Shown in pieces: positions 9,226-19,131 of a DNA stretch of 64,000 bases (within the stretch, counting starts at the first letter, position 1; the number at the start of each line of letters is the position of its first letter). The stretch covers positions 1 to 64,000 of the forward strand of contig JAFCCL010000004.1 in the NCBI GenBank assembly GCA_017610205.1, read 5' to 3'. The DNA is from Candidatus Iainarchaeum sp. (lineage in GTDB: Archaea > Iainarchaeota > Iainarchaeia > Iainarchaeales > GCA-2688035). The notes under the pieces were generated by a model. The model ran no database searches and was not told where the DNA came from. It saw only the letters and a list, made by a program, of their open reading frames with translations. The position numbers were made by a program, and so were the translations under genes.

Positions 9226-9498
9226 ATGAGCACAGATGTAAAAAAAGAACTCGAAGAATTGCTTGAAATGATGAAAGAGGTTGCCACAGACCACCAGGTT
9301 CCAAGAAATATTAGGGGAATTGTTGAAGAGGCAATGGAAAAGGTTTCAGGCAAAGAGGTTAAAATAGAGGATTTGAGCACAGCTGTTTACAAAATGGACG
9401 ACATTAGCAAAGACTTAAACATTCCAGACCATACAAGAACAGACGTCTGGGAAATAATCAGCGCAATGGAAGCAATCAGGGAGAAAATAAAGGAGTAA
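9226..9498 (+). CDS. UPF0147 family protein
   Basis: DHQVPRNIRGIVEEA...HTRTDVWEIISAMEAIR is characteristic. Confidence 0.9.
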   Translation: MSTDVKKELEELLEMMKEVATDHQVPRNIRGIVEEAMEKVSGKEVKIEDLSTAVYKMDDISKDLNIPDHTRTDVWEIISAMEAIREKIKE

Positions 9499-9503
9499 TT
9501 GCG

Positions 9504-11027
9504 GTGCAAGTTCAAGCTGATATAAAAAGCGAAATCGTAAATTATGTAAGCGAAAAAAAAGCCTTTGTTGATGAAAAAGCAGTTGAATTGCTTAAAAGCC
9601 GGGAAAATTTTCGCGAAATAATTGACGGATTGCTTGAGGAAGGAATTTTCTTCATAAACAGCGAAGCTGTTGAAAAAAAGCTGATTAAAACAAAGCTTGA
9701 TGGACTTGAAACAAAAAAGGTTTCTGTGAAAGACAAGGGATTTAAGCCAATTGCAAAAGAGTACAATGAAAAAATCAGAGTTATTTCAAAATACGATGTT
9801 ACAGGCCAAAGCAAAAGCGAGGGAAAAACCGAAAACTTTTTGCACTACTTTCAAAGAAAGTTTGAATTGCTTTCCCAGATTTTAAAAAGAAGACAGGGAA
9901 TTAGCCCAAGGCCAATTAGCAGAGTAAAGCTTGTTCCAAAAGGCAACAAAGTTGACGTAATTGGAATGGTTTTAAGAAAATGGATTACAAAAAAGGGACA
10001 CGTTGCCCTTGAACTTGAAGACCTTGAATCAAAATGCATTGCACTCTTAATCAAAAATGATGTTGACACCAAAGGAATTGCTGAAAGGGTTTTGGTTGAC
10101 AGCGTAATTGCAGTAAAGGCAGTCAAGTGGAATGATGATTTGATAATAATAAAAGAAGTGTTCTGGCCTGACCTGACAGTAAGGCAGGCAAAACATGTTG
10201 ACACAAATTTTACAATTGCCTCAACAAGCGATTTTCATATAGGAAGCAGGTTTTTTCTTGAAAAGGAATGCAATAATTTCATTAATTGGATTAATGGAAG
10301 AGAAGGCGGAGAAAAGGAAAGGAAAAAGGTTGGCAGAATAAAATATCTGGTAATAACAGGCGACAATGTTGACGGAGTGGGAATTTACCCAAACCAGATT
10401 AATGAACTTACAATCAAAGACATTTACAAACAATACGAAGAATTCAGCAGACTAATAGAGCAAATTCCAGACTACATTGAAATTGTAATCTGCCCAGGGC
10501 AACACGATGCAGTAAGATGGGCAGACCCACAGCCGGCAATTCCAAAAGAGTTTTTGCCAGAATTGAATAAAAGGGAAAATATTCACTTTGTCGGAAGCCC
10601 AGGGTGGATTGAAATTGAAACCCTCAAAATAATGATGTACCACGGTGGAGCATTGCACGACCTGATTGGAAGCGTTGGCTATCTTAACAGCAAACACCCT
10701 GAACAGGCAATGATAGAGGTTTTAAAAAAAAGGGACATAATGTCAACATACGGAATGAAACAACCCTATGTTCCGGAAAAAGAAGACTTTCTTGTAGTAA
10801 AAGAAGAACCAGACCTTGTATACATTGGAGACATGCACCACAATGCATACGGAAGCTATAGGGGAACAACAGTAATAAACTCCGGAACATGGCAGGCAAG
10901 GACAGACTATCAGGTAAAACTTGGACATGTGCCAACCCCTGGAATTGTTCCAATTTACGAAATGAAAACAGGAAAAATAAGTGAAAATTATTTTGTGGAA
11001 AAAAAAGGACTGAAGGAAATTGATTAA
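9504..11027 (+). CDS. polB: DNA polymerase D small subunit DP1
   Basis: Calcineurin-like motifs SDFHIGSRFF, ITGDNVDGVGIYPNQ, CPGQHDAVRWADPQPAI, GDMHHNAYGSYRGTTVINSGTWQARTDYQ. Confidence 0.93.
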   Translation: MQVQADIKSEIVNYVSEKKAFVDEKAVELLKSRENFREIIDGLLEEGIFFINSEAVEKKLIKTKLDGLETKKVSVKDKGFKPIAKEYNEKIRVISKYDVTGQSKSEGKTENFLHYFQRKFELLSQILKRRQGISPRPISRVKLVPKGNKVDVIGMVLRKWITKKGHVALELEDLESKCIALLIKNDVDTKGIAERVLVDSVIAVKAVKWNDDLIIIKEVFWPDLTVRQAKHVDTNFTIASTSDFHIGSRFFLEKECNNFINWINGREGGEKERKKVGRIKYLVITGDNVDGVGIYPNQINELTIKDIYKQYEEFSRLIEQIPDYIEIVICPGQHDAVRWADPQPAIPKEFLPELNKRENIHFVGSPGWIEIETLKIMMYHGGALHDLIGSVGYLNSKHPEQAMIEVLKKRDIMSTYGMKQPYVPEKEDFLVVKEEPDLVYIGDMHHNAYGSYRGTTVINSGTWQARTDYQVKLGHVPTPGIVPIYEMKTGKISENYFVEKKGLKEID

Positions 11028-11078
11028 AATGATTAAAAAAAGGAACTGAAAATGAAAGATTATGAAAAGTGATTTTTA

Positions 11079-14000
11079 ATGAAACTTGAACTAGATATTG
11101 AAGCAAAACCAGCTGTGAAAAAATATTACAAAGCCATTGTTGCAGAAGTTGAAAAACAGCTTTCGGTTGCAGAAAAAGCAAAAGAAAAAGGGCTTGATTT
11201 AAGCACAGGCATTGAGTCAAAGCCAGTGGCAGACCTGGCTGACAGAACCGAAACAATTATTGGACCGCTTGGAATTGCAAAAAGGTACAGGCAGGTTTTT
11301 GAAGAAAAAAAAGGCGACAGGATTGAAGCAATATTTCAACTGTTCAGGGAAATCCTTGAACAAAAATGGTGCAAAATAGAAGACGAAAGCAAAAGAGTGG
11401 AACAGGCAATAAAAACATCCCTTGTGCTAAACACAGAGGGCGTTGTTGTAGCTCCATTGGACGGAGTGCCAAGAGTTGAAATCAACAAAAACCCCGACGG
11501 GTCAAAATATATTGACATCTATTACGCAGGACCAATAAGGGCCGCTGGAGGAACAAGCCAGGTGCTGCCATTAATTTTGGGAGATTATGCAAGAAATATT
11601 TTGGAAATTGACAGATACAAGCCAACAGACGACGAAGTTGAAAGATATGTTGAAGAATGCCAAATTTATGACGAAATTGTTACAAGGCAATACAAGCCAA
11701 CAGACGACGAAGTAAGAAAAATTGTAAGAAATTGCACTGTCTGCATAAACGGGGAGCCAACAGAAGAAAGAGAAGTGGCAGTAAACAGGGACTTGCCAAG
11801 AATTCCAAAAAACAGGGTTCGTGGAGGAATGTGCCTTGTGTTAAGCGAAGGAGTCGCATTAAAAGCACCAAAAATACTAAAGTTTGCAAAAAAACTAAAA
11901 CTTGACTGGAACTGGCTTGAAGGAATAATAAAAGTAAGCAAATCAGACTCCGGTGAAAGAAAACTAAAGCCAAATGAAAAGTTTTTAATCGGAGCTGCTG
12001 CAGGAAGGCCAATTTTAGCATACCCAATGAGACCAGGCGGCTTTAGGTTGAGATATGGAAGGGCAAGAAATATGGGAATTATGGGCAAAGGAATTCACCC
12101 GGCAACAATGCACATTCTCGAAGGCTTTATTGCAAACGCCACCCAAATGAAAGTTGAAAGGCCAGGAAAGGCAGCAGGAATGTCTCCGGTTGACAGCATT
12201 GAAGGCCCTATTGTAAGGCTTTACAGCGGAAGTGTTGTTAAAGTAAATACTTTGGATGAAGCAATAAAGCTCAAGCCAAGAGTTGAAAAAATTCTTTTCC
12301 TGGGAGATTTGCTAATAAGCGTTGGTGATTTCAGATATAGTGCACACCCACTTGTCCCGGCAGGCTATTGCCACGAATGGTGGATTGAGGAAGCAAGAAG
12401 ACAGCTTGGAGAAAAAGCAAACGAGTTGCCTGACCCAAAAAATGTAAGCATTTCACAAGCAATTGAATTGTCAAAAAAATACCACCTGCCGCTGCATCCA
12501 AACGCACTTTTTTACTACACCAACCTTGAGAAAAAAGAAATATTACAGCTTGCCAAGTTTTTGAAAACAGGAAAAAAGAATGAAGAAAAAAAGGGCGAAG
12601 AAAAAAAGAATGAAAAGGAAAAAGTAGTGAATAAAGAAAGTGAAAAGATTATTTTTGAAAATGACACTGTTGGAAAAAAACTTCTTGAAAAAATTGGAGC
12701 ATGCCACGAACTCAAAGAAGGAAAAATTTTATTAGACCTTGATAAATTCAAGGCAATGGAGAAAGCACTGGGAATTGAAAAAGCAATTGAAGGACTTGAA
12801 AAGGCAATTGAAAAATCACCCAATGTAATTTCAGCACTAAGCCTTGTAGCAGGAATTCCAATAAGGGACTTGGCAGGAACATGGATTGGAGCAAGAATGG
12901 GAAGGCCAGAAGCAAGCAAGCCCAGAAAAATGACAGGAAACCCGCATGTTCTGTTTCCAATTGGAAGGGCAGGAGGAAACATCAGGTCAATAAACAAGGC
13001 AATGACAAGCAATGGTGAAGGAAAAGAGGGCTCGGTAAATGTTGAAATTGCATTATACAAATGCCCAAAATGCGAAGCAGTAAGAGAACAGCCCTTTTGC
13101 CACAAGTGCAGGGTAAGAACTGAAAAAACAAGCATTTGCCCAAGCTGTGGTTCCCTAACCAAAGGAAAAAAATGCGAAAAATGCGGTGGACAAACAGAAG
13201 CATTCAGCAAAAGAAGTGTTGACCTGCAGGAATTGGTACAGACAGCAGTAGAAAATTTAGGAGTAAGAATGCCCAACATTGTAAAAGGAGTCAAAGGCAT
13301 GATAAATGAAAACAAGGATGCCGAGCCATTGGAGAAAGGAATTCTTAGAGCAAAATACGATTTGCACATTTTCAGGGATGCAACAATAAGATATGAGGCA
13401 ATTGATGCCCCTCTAACCCACTTCAAGCCAGAAGAGGTTGGAATAAGCGTTGAAAAAGCAAGAGAATTGGGGTATGAAAAAGATACTTTTGGAAAAGACC
13501 TTTTGGACAAAGGGCAGGTTGTTGAAATAATGCCACAGGACATTGTAATCAACGAAGGCGCAGGCGATTTCTTTGTAAAAATTTCAAAATTCATTGACGA
13601 ATTGCTTGTAAGATTTTACAAGCTTGAACCATATTTTAATGCAGAAAAAAGAGAGGACATGATTGGACAGCTTGTACTAGGGCTTGCACCACACACCTCT
13701 GCCGCAATAACAGGAAGGATTTTGGGATATACAAAGGCAAGAGCCTGCTTTGCACACCCCTACTTCCACCAGACAAAAAGAAGAAATGTGGATGGAGACC
13801 AGGATAGTTTAATGCTTTTAATGGACAATTTGCTCAACTTTTCACACAATTATTTGCCAGGAAGCAGGGGTGGAAGAATGGATGCCTCGCTTGTTTTTAC
13901 AGTTGCATTAAAGCCAACAGAAATAGACAACGAATGCTATGACATGGAAATATGCAGTGAATACCCCTTGGAACTTTATGAAAATGCTGAAAAAATGGCT

Positions 14001-14537
14001 CCATCAGACAGTGGCAGTTTGAAAAGAATAGAACACATTTTGGGAAAAGAAGGGCAATACAGCGGGTTTGGCTTTTCCCATCCAACAACACAGTTTGACG
14101 CAGGACCGGTTTATTCAAAATATGTTCTGCTTAACACAATGGAGGAAAAATTAAGGGCGCAGGCAAGATTGCAGCAAAGAATTGAAGCCGTTGACAGCAA
14201 AGATGCTTTGGAGCGGGTAATGGCAACACATTTAATGCCTGACATTATTGGAAACACAAGGGCTTTTAGCAGACAAAACTTCAGGTGCACAAAATGCAAT
14301 GCCCGCATTAGAAGAATTCCACTAAACGGAAAATGCCCAAAATGCGGACAGTCCAAAATCATTCTAACAGTAAACGAGGGCGGCGTAAGAAAATACCTTG
14401 GCATTGCAAAAAAGCTTGCAGACGAATTTGAACTAAGCAACTACCTAAAACAAAGGCTTGAACTCGCAAATCAGGAAATAAACAGCGTATTTCAAAACGA
14501 GCAGCCGGAACAAAAAAAGTTAGGGGAATTTGTTTAA
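11079..14537 (+). CDS. polC: DNA polymerase D large subunit DP2
   Basis: GGTSQVLPLILGDYAR, NRVRGGMCLVLSEGVALKAPK, HPYFHQTKRRNVDGDQDSLMLLMDNLLNFSHNYLPGSRGGRMDA; Zn-binding Cys clusters; no intein seen. Confidence 0.96.
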   Translation: MKLELDIEAKPAVKKYYKAIVAEVEKQLSVAEKAKEKGLDLSTGIESKPVADLADRTETIIGPLGIAKRYRQVFEEKKGDRIEAIFQLFREILEQKWCKIEDESKRVEQAIKTSLVLNTEGVVVAPLDGVPRVEINKNPDGSKYIDIYYAGPIRAAGGTSQVLPLILGDYARNILEIDRYKPTDDEVERYVEECQIYDEIVTRQYKPTDDEVRKIVRNCTVCINGEPTEEREVAVNRDLPRIPKNRVRGGMCLVLSEGVALKAPKILKFAKKLKLDWNWLEGIIKVSKSDSGERKLKPNEKFLIGAAAGRPILAYPMRPGGFRLRYGRARNMGIMGKGIHPATMHILEGFIANATQMKVERPGKAAGMSPVDSIEGPIVRLYSGSVVKVNTLDEAIKLKPRVEKILFLGDLLISVGDFRYSAHPLVPAGYCHEWWIEEARRQLGEKANELPDPKNVSISQAIELSKKYHLPLHPNALFYYTNLEKKEILQLAKFLKTGKKNEEKKGEEKKNEKEKVVNKESEKIIFENDTVGKKLLEKIGACHELKEGKILLDLDKFKAMEKALGIEKAIEGLEKAIEKSPNVISALSLVAGIPIRDLAGTWIGARMGRPEASKPRKMTGNPHVLFPIGRAGGNIRSINKAMTSNGEGKEGSVNVEIALYKCPKCEAVREQPFCHKCRVRTEKTSICPSCGSLTKGKKCEKCGGQTEAFSKRSVDLQELVQTAVENLGVRMPNIVKGVKGMINENKDAEPLEKGILRAKYDLHIFRDATIRYEAIDAPLTHFKPEEVGISVEKARELGYEKDTFGKDLLDKGQVVEIMPQDIVINEGAGDFFVKISKFIDELLVRFYKLEPYFNAEKREDMIGQLVLGLAPHTSAAITGRILGYTKARACFAHPYFHQTKRRNVDGDQDSLMLLMDNLLNFSHNYLPGSRGGRMDASLVFTVALKPTEIDNECYDMEICSEYPLELYENAEKMAPSDSGSLKRIEHILGKEGQYSGFGFSHPTTQFDAGPVYSKYVLLNTMEEKLRAQARLQQRIEAVDSKDALERVMATHLMPDIIGNTRAFSRQNFRCTKCNARIRRIPLNGKCPKCGQSKIILTVNEGGVRKYLGIAKKLADEFELSNYLKQRLELANQEINSVFQNEQPEQKKLGEFV

Positions 14538-14540
14538 AAA

Positions 14541-14566
14541 CCTGAGTTCAAATCCCAGTCGAAGCA
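14541..14566 (+). tRNA. Candidate tRNA 3' fragment (T-arm plus acceptor only), not a complete tRNA
   Basis: CCTGAGTTCAAATCCCAGTCGAAGCA: T-loop TTCAAAT flanked by a 4-of-5 paired stem CTGAG/CCCAG; no room for a 5' half because polC ends at 14537. Confidence 0.45.
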
Positions 14567-14641
14567 ATCAACTTTTATTTTAATTCGAGAAAACACTTTC
14601 AGACAATATATTTAAAAACATTATATATCATTTGATATATA

Positions 14642-14935
14642 GTGGTTTTTGTGCAGGCTAAAATACAAATATTCAAAAAAGACGTACTGCGCTTTCCAAG
14701 GCTTGATACAGTCTTAATGATTGAAAACGCGATAAGGAAAGCCAAATCAGACCTTACCGCAAGGCAAATCTGGTTGAAACTGCCAAAAAAAGTAATGTGG
14801 CAAACTTTCATTACTACCCTAGAGTACCTTGAATACTCTGGAAAAATTTTGGTAGATAAGGACAAAACAGTCATCTGGATCTGGAACCCAAAAGCGATAG
14901 AGGAAATCAAAAAGGAAGGGCTGATTGCAAAGTAA
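14642..14935 (+). CDS. Small winged-helix-like protein
   Basis: 97 aa: IRKAKSDLTARQIWLKLPKKVMWQTFITTLEYLEYSGKILVDKDKTVIWIWNP, resembling archaeal wHTH-like hypotheticals. Confidence 0.6.
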   Translation: MVFVQAKIQIFKKDVLRFPRLDTVLMIENAIRKAKSDLTARQIWLKLPKKVMWQTFITTLEYLEYSGKILVDKDKTVIWIWNPKAIEEIKKEGLIAK

Positions 14936-15300
14936 AGAAAGCAATTGAAAGAATCAAATACGTTGCCTTTGCCGAACCATCAATCAAAAAGGCTTTTGAA
15001 GAACTTGAAAAAGGAAAACACGAAGAAAAACAACTGGCAATATTCATTGAAAGAGCAATCAATGACCTGAAGAAAAACCCACTATGTGGAATTAATGTGC
15101 CTTCAAAGCAATGACCAAAAGAGTACATCAAAAAATACAAGATAGATAATTTGAGAAAATATGATTTGCCAAACGGATGGCGGCTAATCTACACACTAAG
15201 AGGCAACCAACACAAACAGAATTAGAAGTAACAAGTTTTCACGAATTATTTCACGGCTACTTTGAAAGATATAGAAGAAGCCGTGGGAAGAAAGTGTATT
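14932..15300 (+). pseudogene. RelE/ParE-superfamily toxin remnant (in-frame TGA plus frameshift)
   Basis: VKKAIERIKYVAFAEPSIKKAFEELEKGKHEEKQLAIFIERAINDLKKNPLCGINVPSKQ-TGA-PKEYIKKYKIDNLRKYDLPNGWRLIYTLRGN, then continues in another frame as QPTQTELEVTSFHELFHGYFERY. Confidence 0.65.
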
Positions 15301-15638
15301 TACTGGCAACTGAAATGACCACGCACATCGCGACAAGGGAATACCTTGCTAAAAACAGATAATGAAAACTACAGAAAAAGAGCCAAATCCCCCAAATTGG
15401 ACTTAATCAGTATTGACTCAATTTTTGCAAAAGGATTATCTGAACTCATTCACAAAGAGTTTAATACTGCCGAAAGAAGGCAGATGATTGAAGAAATCAA
15501 AAACGGGCATTTTGCAACAAGAAAACAAGTAATAAGCTGATTGCTTAGAAAACTAAAGCAAAAAAACATACAAAATAGATATGTGGACAAAATAGTAAGA
15601 TATCAAAAAAGATGATTAAAATTTATGGAGGTAATTAA

Positions 15639-15908
15639 ATGAACAAAATCCAGGTTCGAATGCATAAAGCAATCTCAACCCAAGTAACTACAAACCTCCA
15701 GCCAGATGAGAAACCCAATCGGGCAATATGTTTTTATAGGACTGCGCACAATAGTTTATTAGTGAGATTTATGCCAGAAACAATTACCATAGAAAAAGAA
15801 GAGTATTTGCGCTTGAAACACCAGGCAGAAATAGACACAGATTTTTTGAAAGAACTTGTTTCAAGCCTGTTTGACATAAAAGCAGGCAAAGTAACGCAAG
15901 TTAGATAA
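15639..15908 (+). CDS. Hypothetical protein, possible antitoxin-like
   Basis: 89-aa ORF preceded by GGAGGTAATTAAATG; ends next to the convergent toxin-like gene. Confidence 0.5.
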   Translation: MNKIQVRMHKAISTQVTTNLQPDEKPNRAICFYRTAHNSLLVRFMPETITIEKEEYLRLKHQAEIDTDFLKELVSSLFDIKAGKVTQVR

Positions 15909-16226
15909 CTATTTTTCCAGCAAATCTTCCAGCTCTTTTTTGTAAGTACCCAACAAAAGCCAAATAGAATTAATTATTCTCTGCTGGTCTTTTTTCGTGC
16001 TCAAATTAACAACATAAACGGTTTTCTTTTCCTCAAAAACAAGAAAGTAAACTCTGAAATTCTCAAGTTTTTTCTCCCGAAACCACTTTGGGCCCAAAGG
16101 CTTTCCAGCAAAAGGATTGACAGAAAGCTGGTCAAAAACCTTCTCAACCCAAACATTGAACTTTTTATCACGCTTCAAAAGCTTTGACTGAAAAGTTCGC
16201 GTAACAAAAACACTAAAAGCAGCCAT
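15909..16226 (-). CDS. RelE/ParE-like toxin-fold protein
   Basis: MAAFSVFVTRTFQSKLLKRDKKFNVWVEKVFDQLSVNPFAGKPLG...FRVYFLVFEEKKTVYVVNLSTKKDQQRIINSIW; ORF track starts further upstream at 16328. Confidence 0.65.
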   Translation of the reverse strand: MAAFSVFVTRTFQSKLLKRDKKFNVWVEKVFDQLSVNPFAGKPLGPKWFREKKLENFRVYFLVFEEKKTVYVVNLSTKKDQQRIINSIWLLLGTYKKELEDLLEK

Positions 16227-16391
16227 AGGAACAGAAAACAGTAAACACCATAAAAACGTAACGAAAAAAACAATTAAGTTTCTACATAATATGTTTAAAA
16301 ACGTTTTTAGATAGATGGTTATCAGCACACTGCAGAAAACAAGTAAACTAAACGAAACCGTTTATAGCCCAATCGGGGCATAGCCAAATGC

Positions 16392-17615
16392 TTAAGCACA
16401 CATTAGCTCTTTTTCCAAAGCCTTTCTTAGCTTTTTTGCGTCAAAGCCGAGTTTGATTAAAGTAGTTGTTCCGCGAACTCCCTTTCCGCTTGCTGTGGTT
16501 ATTAGAAGTCCGTATGTTTCAAGTTCGTTTACGTATTCTCTGAACCAGCGGGATGAAACAACCTGCTGCTGCAGTGAAGAGGCAATTCTTTCATACTCGC
16601 GGTAAGCGTCTCCTGAAAAAAAGACTCCTTCTTCCCTGCTTCCATTAAGCTTTCCATAGCCTTTTCCCTGTACAGTCATCATTGAAATAGAGTAAAGCAC
16701 AAGCTGCTGTTGCTTTGGCAAGGTTTCAACCATATTCATAGTTACCTCCTCTTCAACCCTTGTTTTTGCAAGCCTTACATGCTCATCCTTAACTCGCTGT
16801 CCCAAAGACTTGTCTGCTTCCTCTCCAGCACGAAGCATTAGCATTACAGCAGCCCTTGCGTCACCAGATTCCTGTGCAGCCATTGCAGCTGCAAGGTTTA
16901 GTGCAGAGTCCTCAACGCAACCTGTCTTAAAAGCGGTTTTTATTCGCTCTTCAAGAATTGCCTTCAACTCCTTTGCATTGTAGGGAGGAAAAACCATTTC
17001 CTTTTGCAAAAGCGTACTTTTTGTCCTGACATCAAGCTTGTCTTTGAAGAAAAGATTGTTGCTAATTCCAATAATTGCAATTCCACCGCTTTGCAGTTCG
17101 TCATTAGACCTTGTAAGAGCATAAATTAACTCGTCCAAATCTTTAACCTTGTCAACTTCGTCAAGCACAAGAATCAACTGCTTTCCCTTGTTTGCATGCT
17201 TGAGCAGTTTTTCGTAAACAAATGCACTGCTGTAACCAATAAAATCTTCGTTTGGAAAAAATTTTGACAAAGATTTCAAAAAAACCTTGTACTTGGTATT
17301 ATGGTTTCTGCAATTAACATATGCAAAATCAACCTGCTTGCTGCGGTTGTGAGCAACAAATTCCTGCAATTGTGAAAGCACGTGGTTTACAGTAACAGTC
17401 TTTCCTGTTCCAACCTTGCCGTAAATGAAAAGATTGTCCGGCTTTGCTCCATGCAAGGAGGTTGAAAGAATTTGAGAAATTGCGTCAATTTGCCCGTTTC
17501 TAAAAGGAAGATTGTTAGGAGTGTAATGCGGTGTTATTGTGGTTCTGTTAGTAAAAACAGTGCTTTTGTCAAACTGCCTTTGAAAAATGTTTTCATGTAA
17601 ATTTAGCTCAATCAA
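16392..17615 (-). CDS. cdc6: Orc1/Cdc6 replication initiator
   Basis: Walker A YGKVGTGKTV, Walker B LILVLDEVDKV, sensor IIGISNN, C-terminal winged helix. Confidence 0.92.
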   Translation of the reverse strand: MIELNLHENIFQRQFDKSTVFTNRTTITPHYTPNNLPFRNGQIDAISQILSTSLHGAKPDNLFIYGKVGTGKTVTVNHVLSQLQEFVAHNRSKQVDFAYVNCRNHNTKYKVFLKSLSKFFPNEDFIGYSSAFVYEKLLKHANKGKQLILVLDEVDKVKDLDELIYALTRSNDELQSGGIAIIGISNNLFFKDKLDVRTKSTLLQKEMVFPPYNAKELKAILEERIKTAFKTGCVEDSALNLAAAMAAQESGDARAAVMLMLRAGEEADKSLGQRVKDEHVRLAKTRVEEEVTMNMVETLPKQQQLVLYSISMMTVQGKGYGKLNGSREEGVFFSGDAYREYERIASSLQQQVVSSRWFREYVNELETYGLLITTASGKGVRGTTTLIKLGFDAKKLRKALEKELMCA

Positions 17616-17850
17616 TCAAAACCCACCTGTAACTAACCTTGTGCCTTATAAAAATTATGAAAAAAATCGGGAGTGTAATTATTATGGCTTGGAAATTAAA
17701 AAGCCTGCTTGATTGAGAAAGCAAACCAATGGCAAAAGAGAAATTCGCATTCCTTACCGTGAAAAATTATGTAGCCTTGCCCAAGCGAAGCGTTTTAAAA
17801 AAGAATTGGAGGCAAATTATTATAATTCGAATTTGGGGGTGTAAATACTA

Positions 17851-18204
17851 ATGGCTTTTTTGGAGAAAATTTTAAAGAAAGATGAAGGAATTGACATAGA
17901 AAATTTTTTGAACAATTTGGACGCAGAAGACAACACAATGTATGAGGACGCAGACGCCTTTGTAAAGCCTGTTACAATTACAACCGACGCAGACGTTCAA
18001 ACAGTAATAACAGAAGCAAAAGCAGGAAACATTCTTTTGATAAACATTGGAGAATTAAGCAAAAGAAACGCAATAAAGCTCAAAGAGCTTGTAACAAAAG
18101 TAAAATTAGGAATTGAAGGAATTGACGGAGACATTGCAAGAATAAGCCACGAGCACGTTCTTGTAACACCAAGCAAAGTAAAAATTATTAAGAAAAGAGA
18201 ATAA
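17851..18204 (+). CDS. sepF: SepF-like cell division protein
   Basis: SepF/DUF552-like domain: DADVQTVITEAKAGNILLINIGELSKRNAIKLKELVTKVK...GIDGDIARISHEHVLVTPS. Confidence 0.85.
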   Translation: MAFLEKILKKDEGIDIENFLNNLDAEDNTMYEDADAFVKPVTITTDADVQTVITEAKAGNILLINIGELSKRNAIKLKELVTKVKLGIEGIDGDIARISHEHVLVTPSKVKIIKKRE

Positions 18205-18331
18205 CAGCAAAATTCCTGAAATTTTTTCGGAAGGTCAGCAGGCGCTCCAAATTACAGAATGAATAAAATTTTAGTAAAATTCCAAAAATTAAACATCTTT
18301 TTATACTATTTTAGTACATAATTAGATTAGC

Positions 18332-19123
18332 ATGTTTTTTGGAAACCCTGTTGTGCCAATAGCATTCCAGCTAGAGCAAGTTTTTGAACTTGTTGAAAAA
18401 ATAATTCTTGAAAAGAACTGGAAAAGCTTTGAAAAAGGAGAAGTAAAGCTTGTCCTCAGCCCATTTTACTTATTTTATTACGATGTGGCCTTTGAAGAAA
18501 AAGGAAAGCCCACAGGAAAAACAAAGCACGGCAGGCTTGCACTCAACGGCGAAACAGCAGAATTAAGTGAAGAGCTAGCTGAATCAATGCCAAACGAAAC
18601 AGAACTGGCACAGGAACTAAATGACAACTACCCAATGGTAGTAAGAAAGGCAATTTTTTCAAAAACCGAAGCAGAAAAAATCGCATTGCTCAAAACAGCA
18701 TCGCTTTTGGAAGCTGACAGGGATGATATTATTCTCACAGGATTTAAAGAAATATATTACCCAAGGTGGATTGCGTTTGCAACAGTTGCAGGGCAAACCT
18801 ACGAATTTGAAATAAGCGCAGTAACAGGCGAAATTTTTGGCGAAGAAAAAGTTCCAGAAAGAGAAAAAGGATTTGTAGAACTAACACATGAAACACTTCA
18901 GGAATTAAAAAAGCCAGGTGCATGGCTAAGATACAGCAAGGAAATTGCACAAATAAGCAGCGGAAAACTTGCAGGAAAAAAAACGAACAACATTGCGGAA
19001 GAAGGAAGCAAAATAATAAAAGAAGGAAATTTTGAAAAAGCCGATTCATTTGTGCGCAAGCCAGCATTTTTGATAAGCCTTGTGCTGATTATGATTCTGA
19101 TTGCAGTAGTATTCTTCTTTTAG
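18332..19123 (+). CDS. Hypothetical tail-anchored membrane protein
   Basis: 263 aa, single C-terminal TM PAFLISLVLIMILIAVVFFF. Confidence 0.7.
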   Translation: MFFGNPVVPIAFQLEQVFELVEKIILEKNWKSFEKGEVKLVLSPFYLFYYDVAFEEKGKPTGKTKHGRLALNGETAELSEELAESMPNETELAQELNDNYPMVVRKAIFSKTEAEKIALLKTASLLEADRDDIILTGFKEIYYPRWIAFATVAGQTYEFEISAVTGEIFGEEKVPEREKGFVELTHETLQELKKPGAWLRYSKEIAQISSGKLAGKKTNNIAEEGSKIIKEGNFEKADSFVRKPAFLISLVLIMILIAVVFFF

Positions 19124-19131
19124 AAAGCAAA

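Noticed and set aside
10684-11256. 190-aa minus-strand ORF across the DP1/DP2 junction
   Set aside because: Overlaps two well-supported polymerase genes on the opposite strand; composition is antisense-like.
11600-11720. Internal duplication YKPTDDEV...YKPTDDEV in DP2 as novel
   Set aside because: A similar repeated arrangement is recalled in other archaeal DP2 sequences, so likely ancestral.
12515-13594. 359-aa minus-strand ORF inside polC
   Set aside because: Fully antisense to conserved DP2 sequence; no domain signature.
14932-15620. Stop-codon recoding (TGA as Trp) to explain interrupted ORFs
   Set aside because: TGA ends several core genes here (for example the Nog1 GTPase), and the interrupted genes also carry frameshifts.
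15645-15675. GGTTCGAATGC resembling a tRNA T-loop
   Set aside because: Lies inside the 15639-15908 CDS (IQVRMHKA) with no pairing arms.
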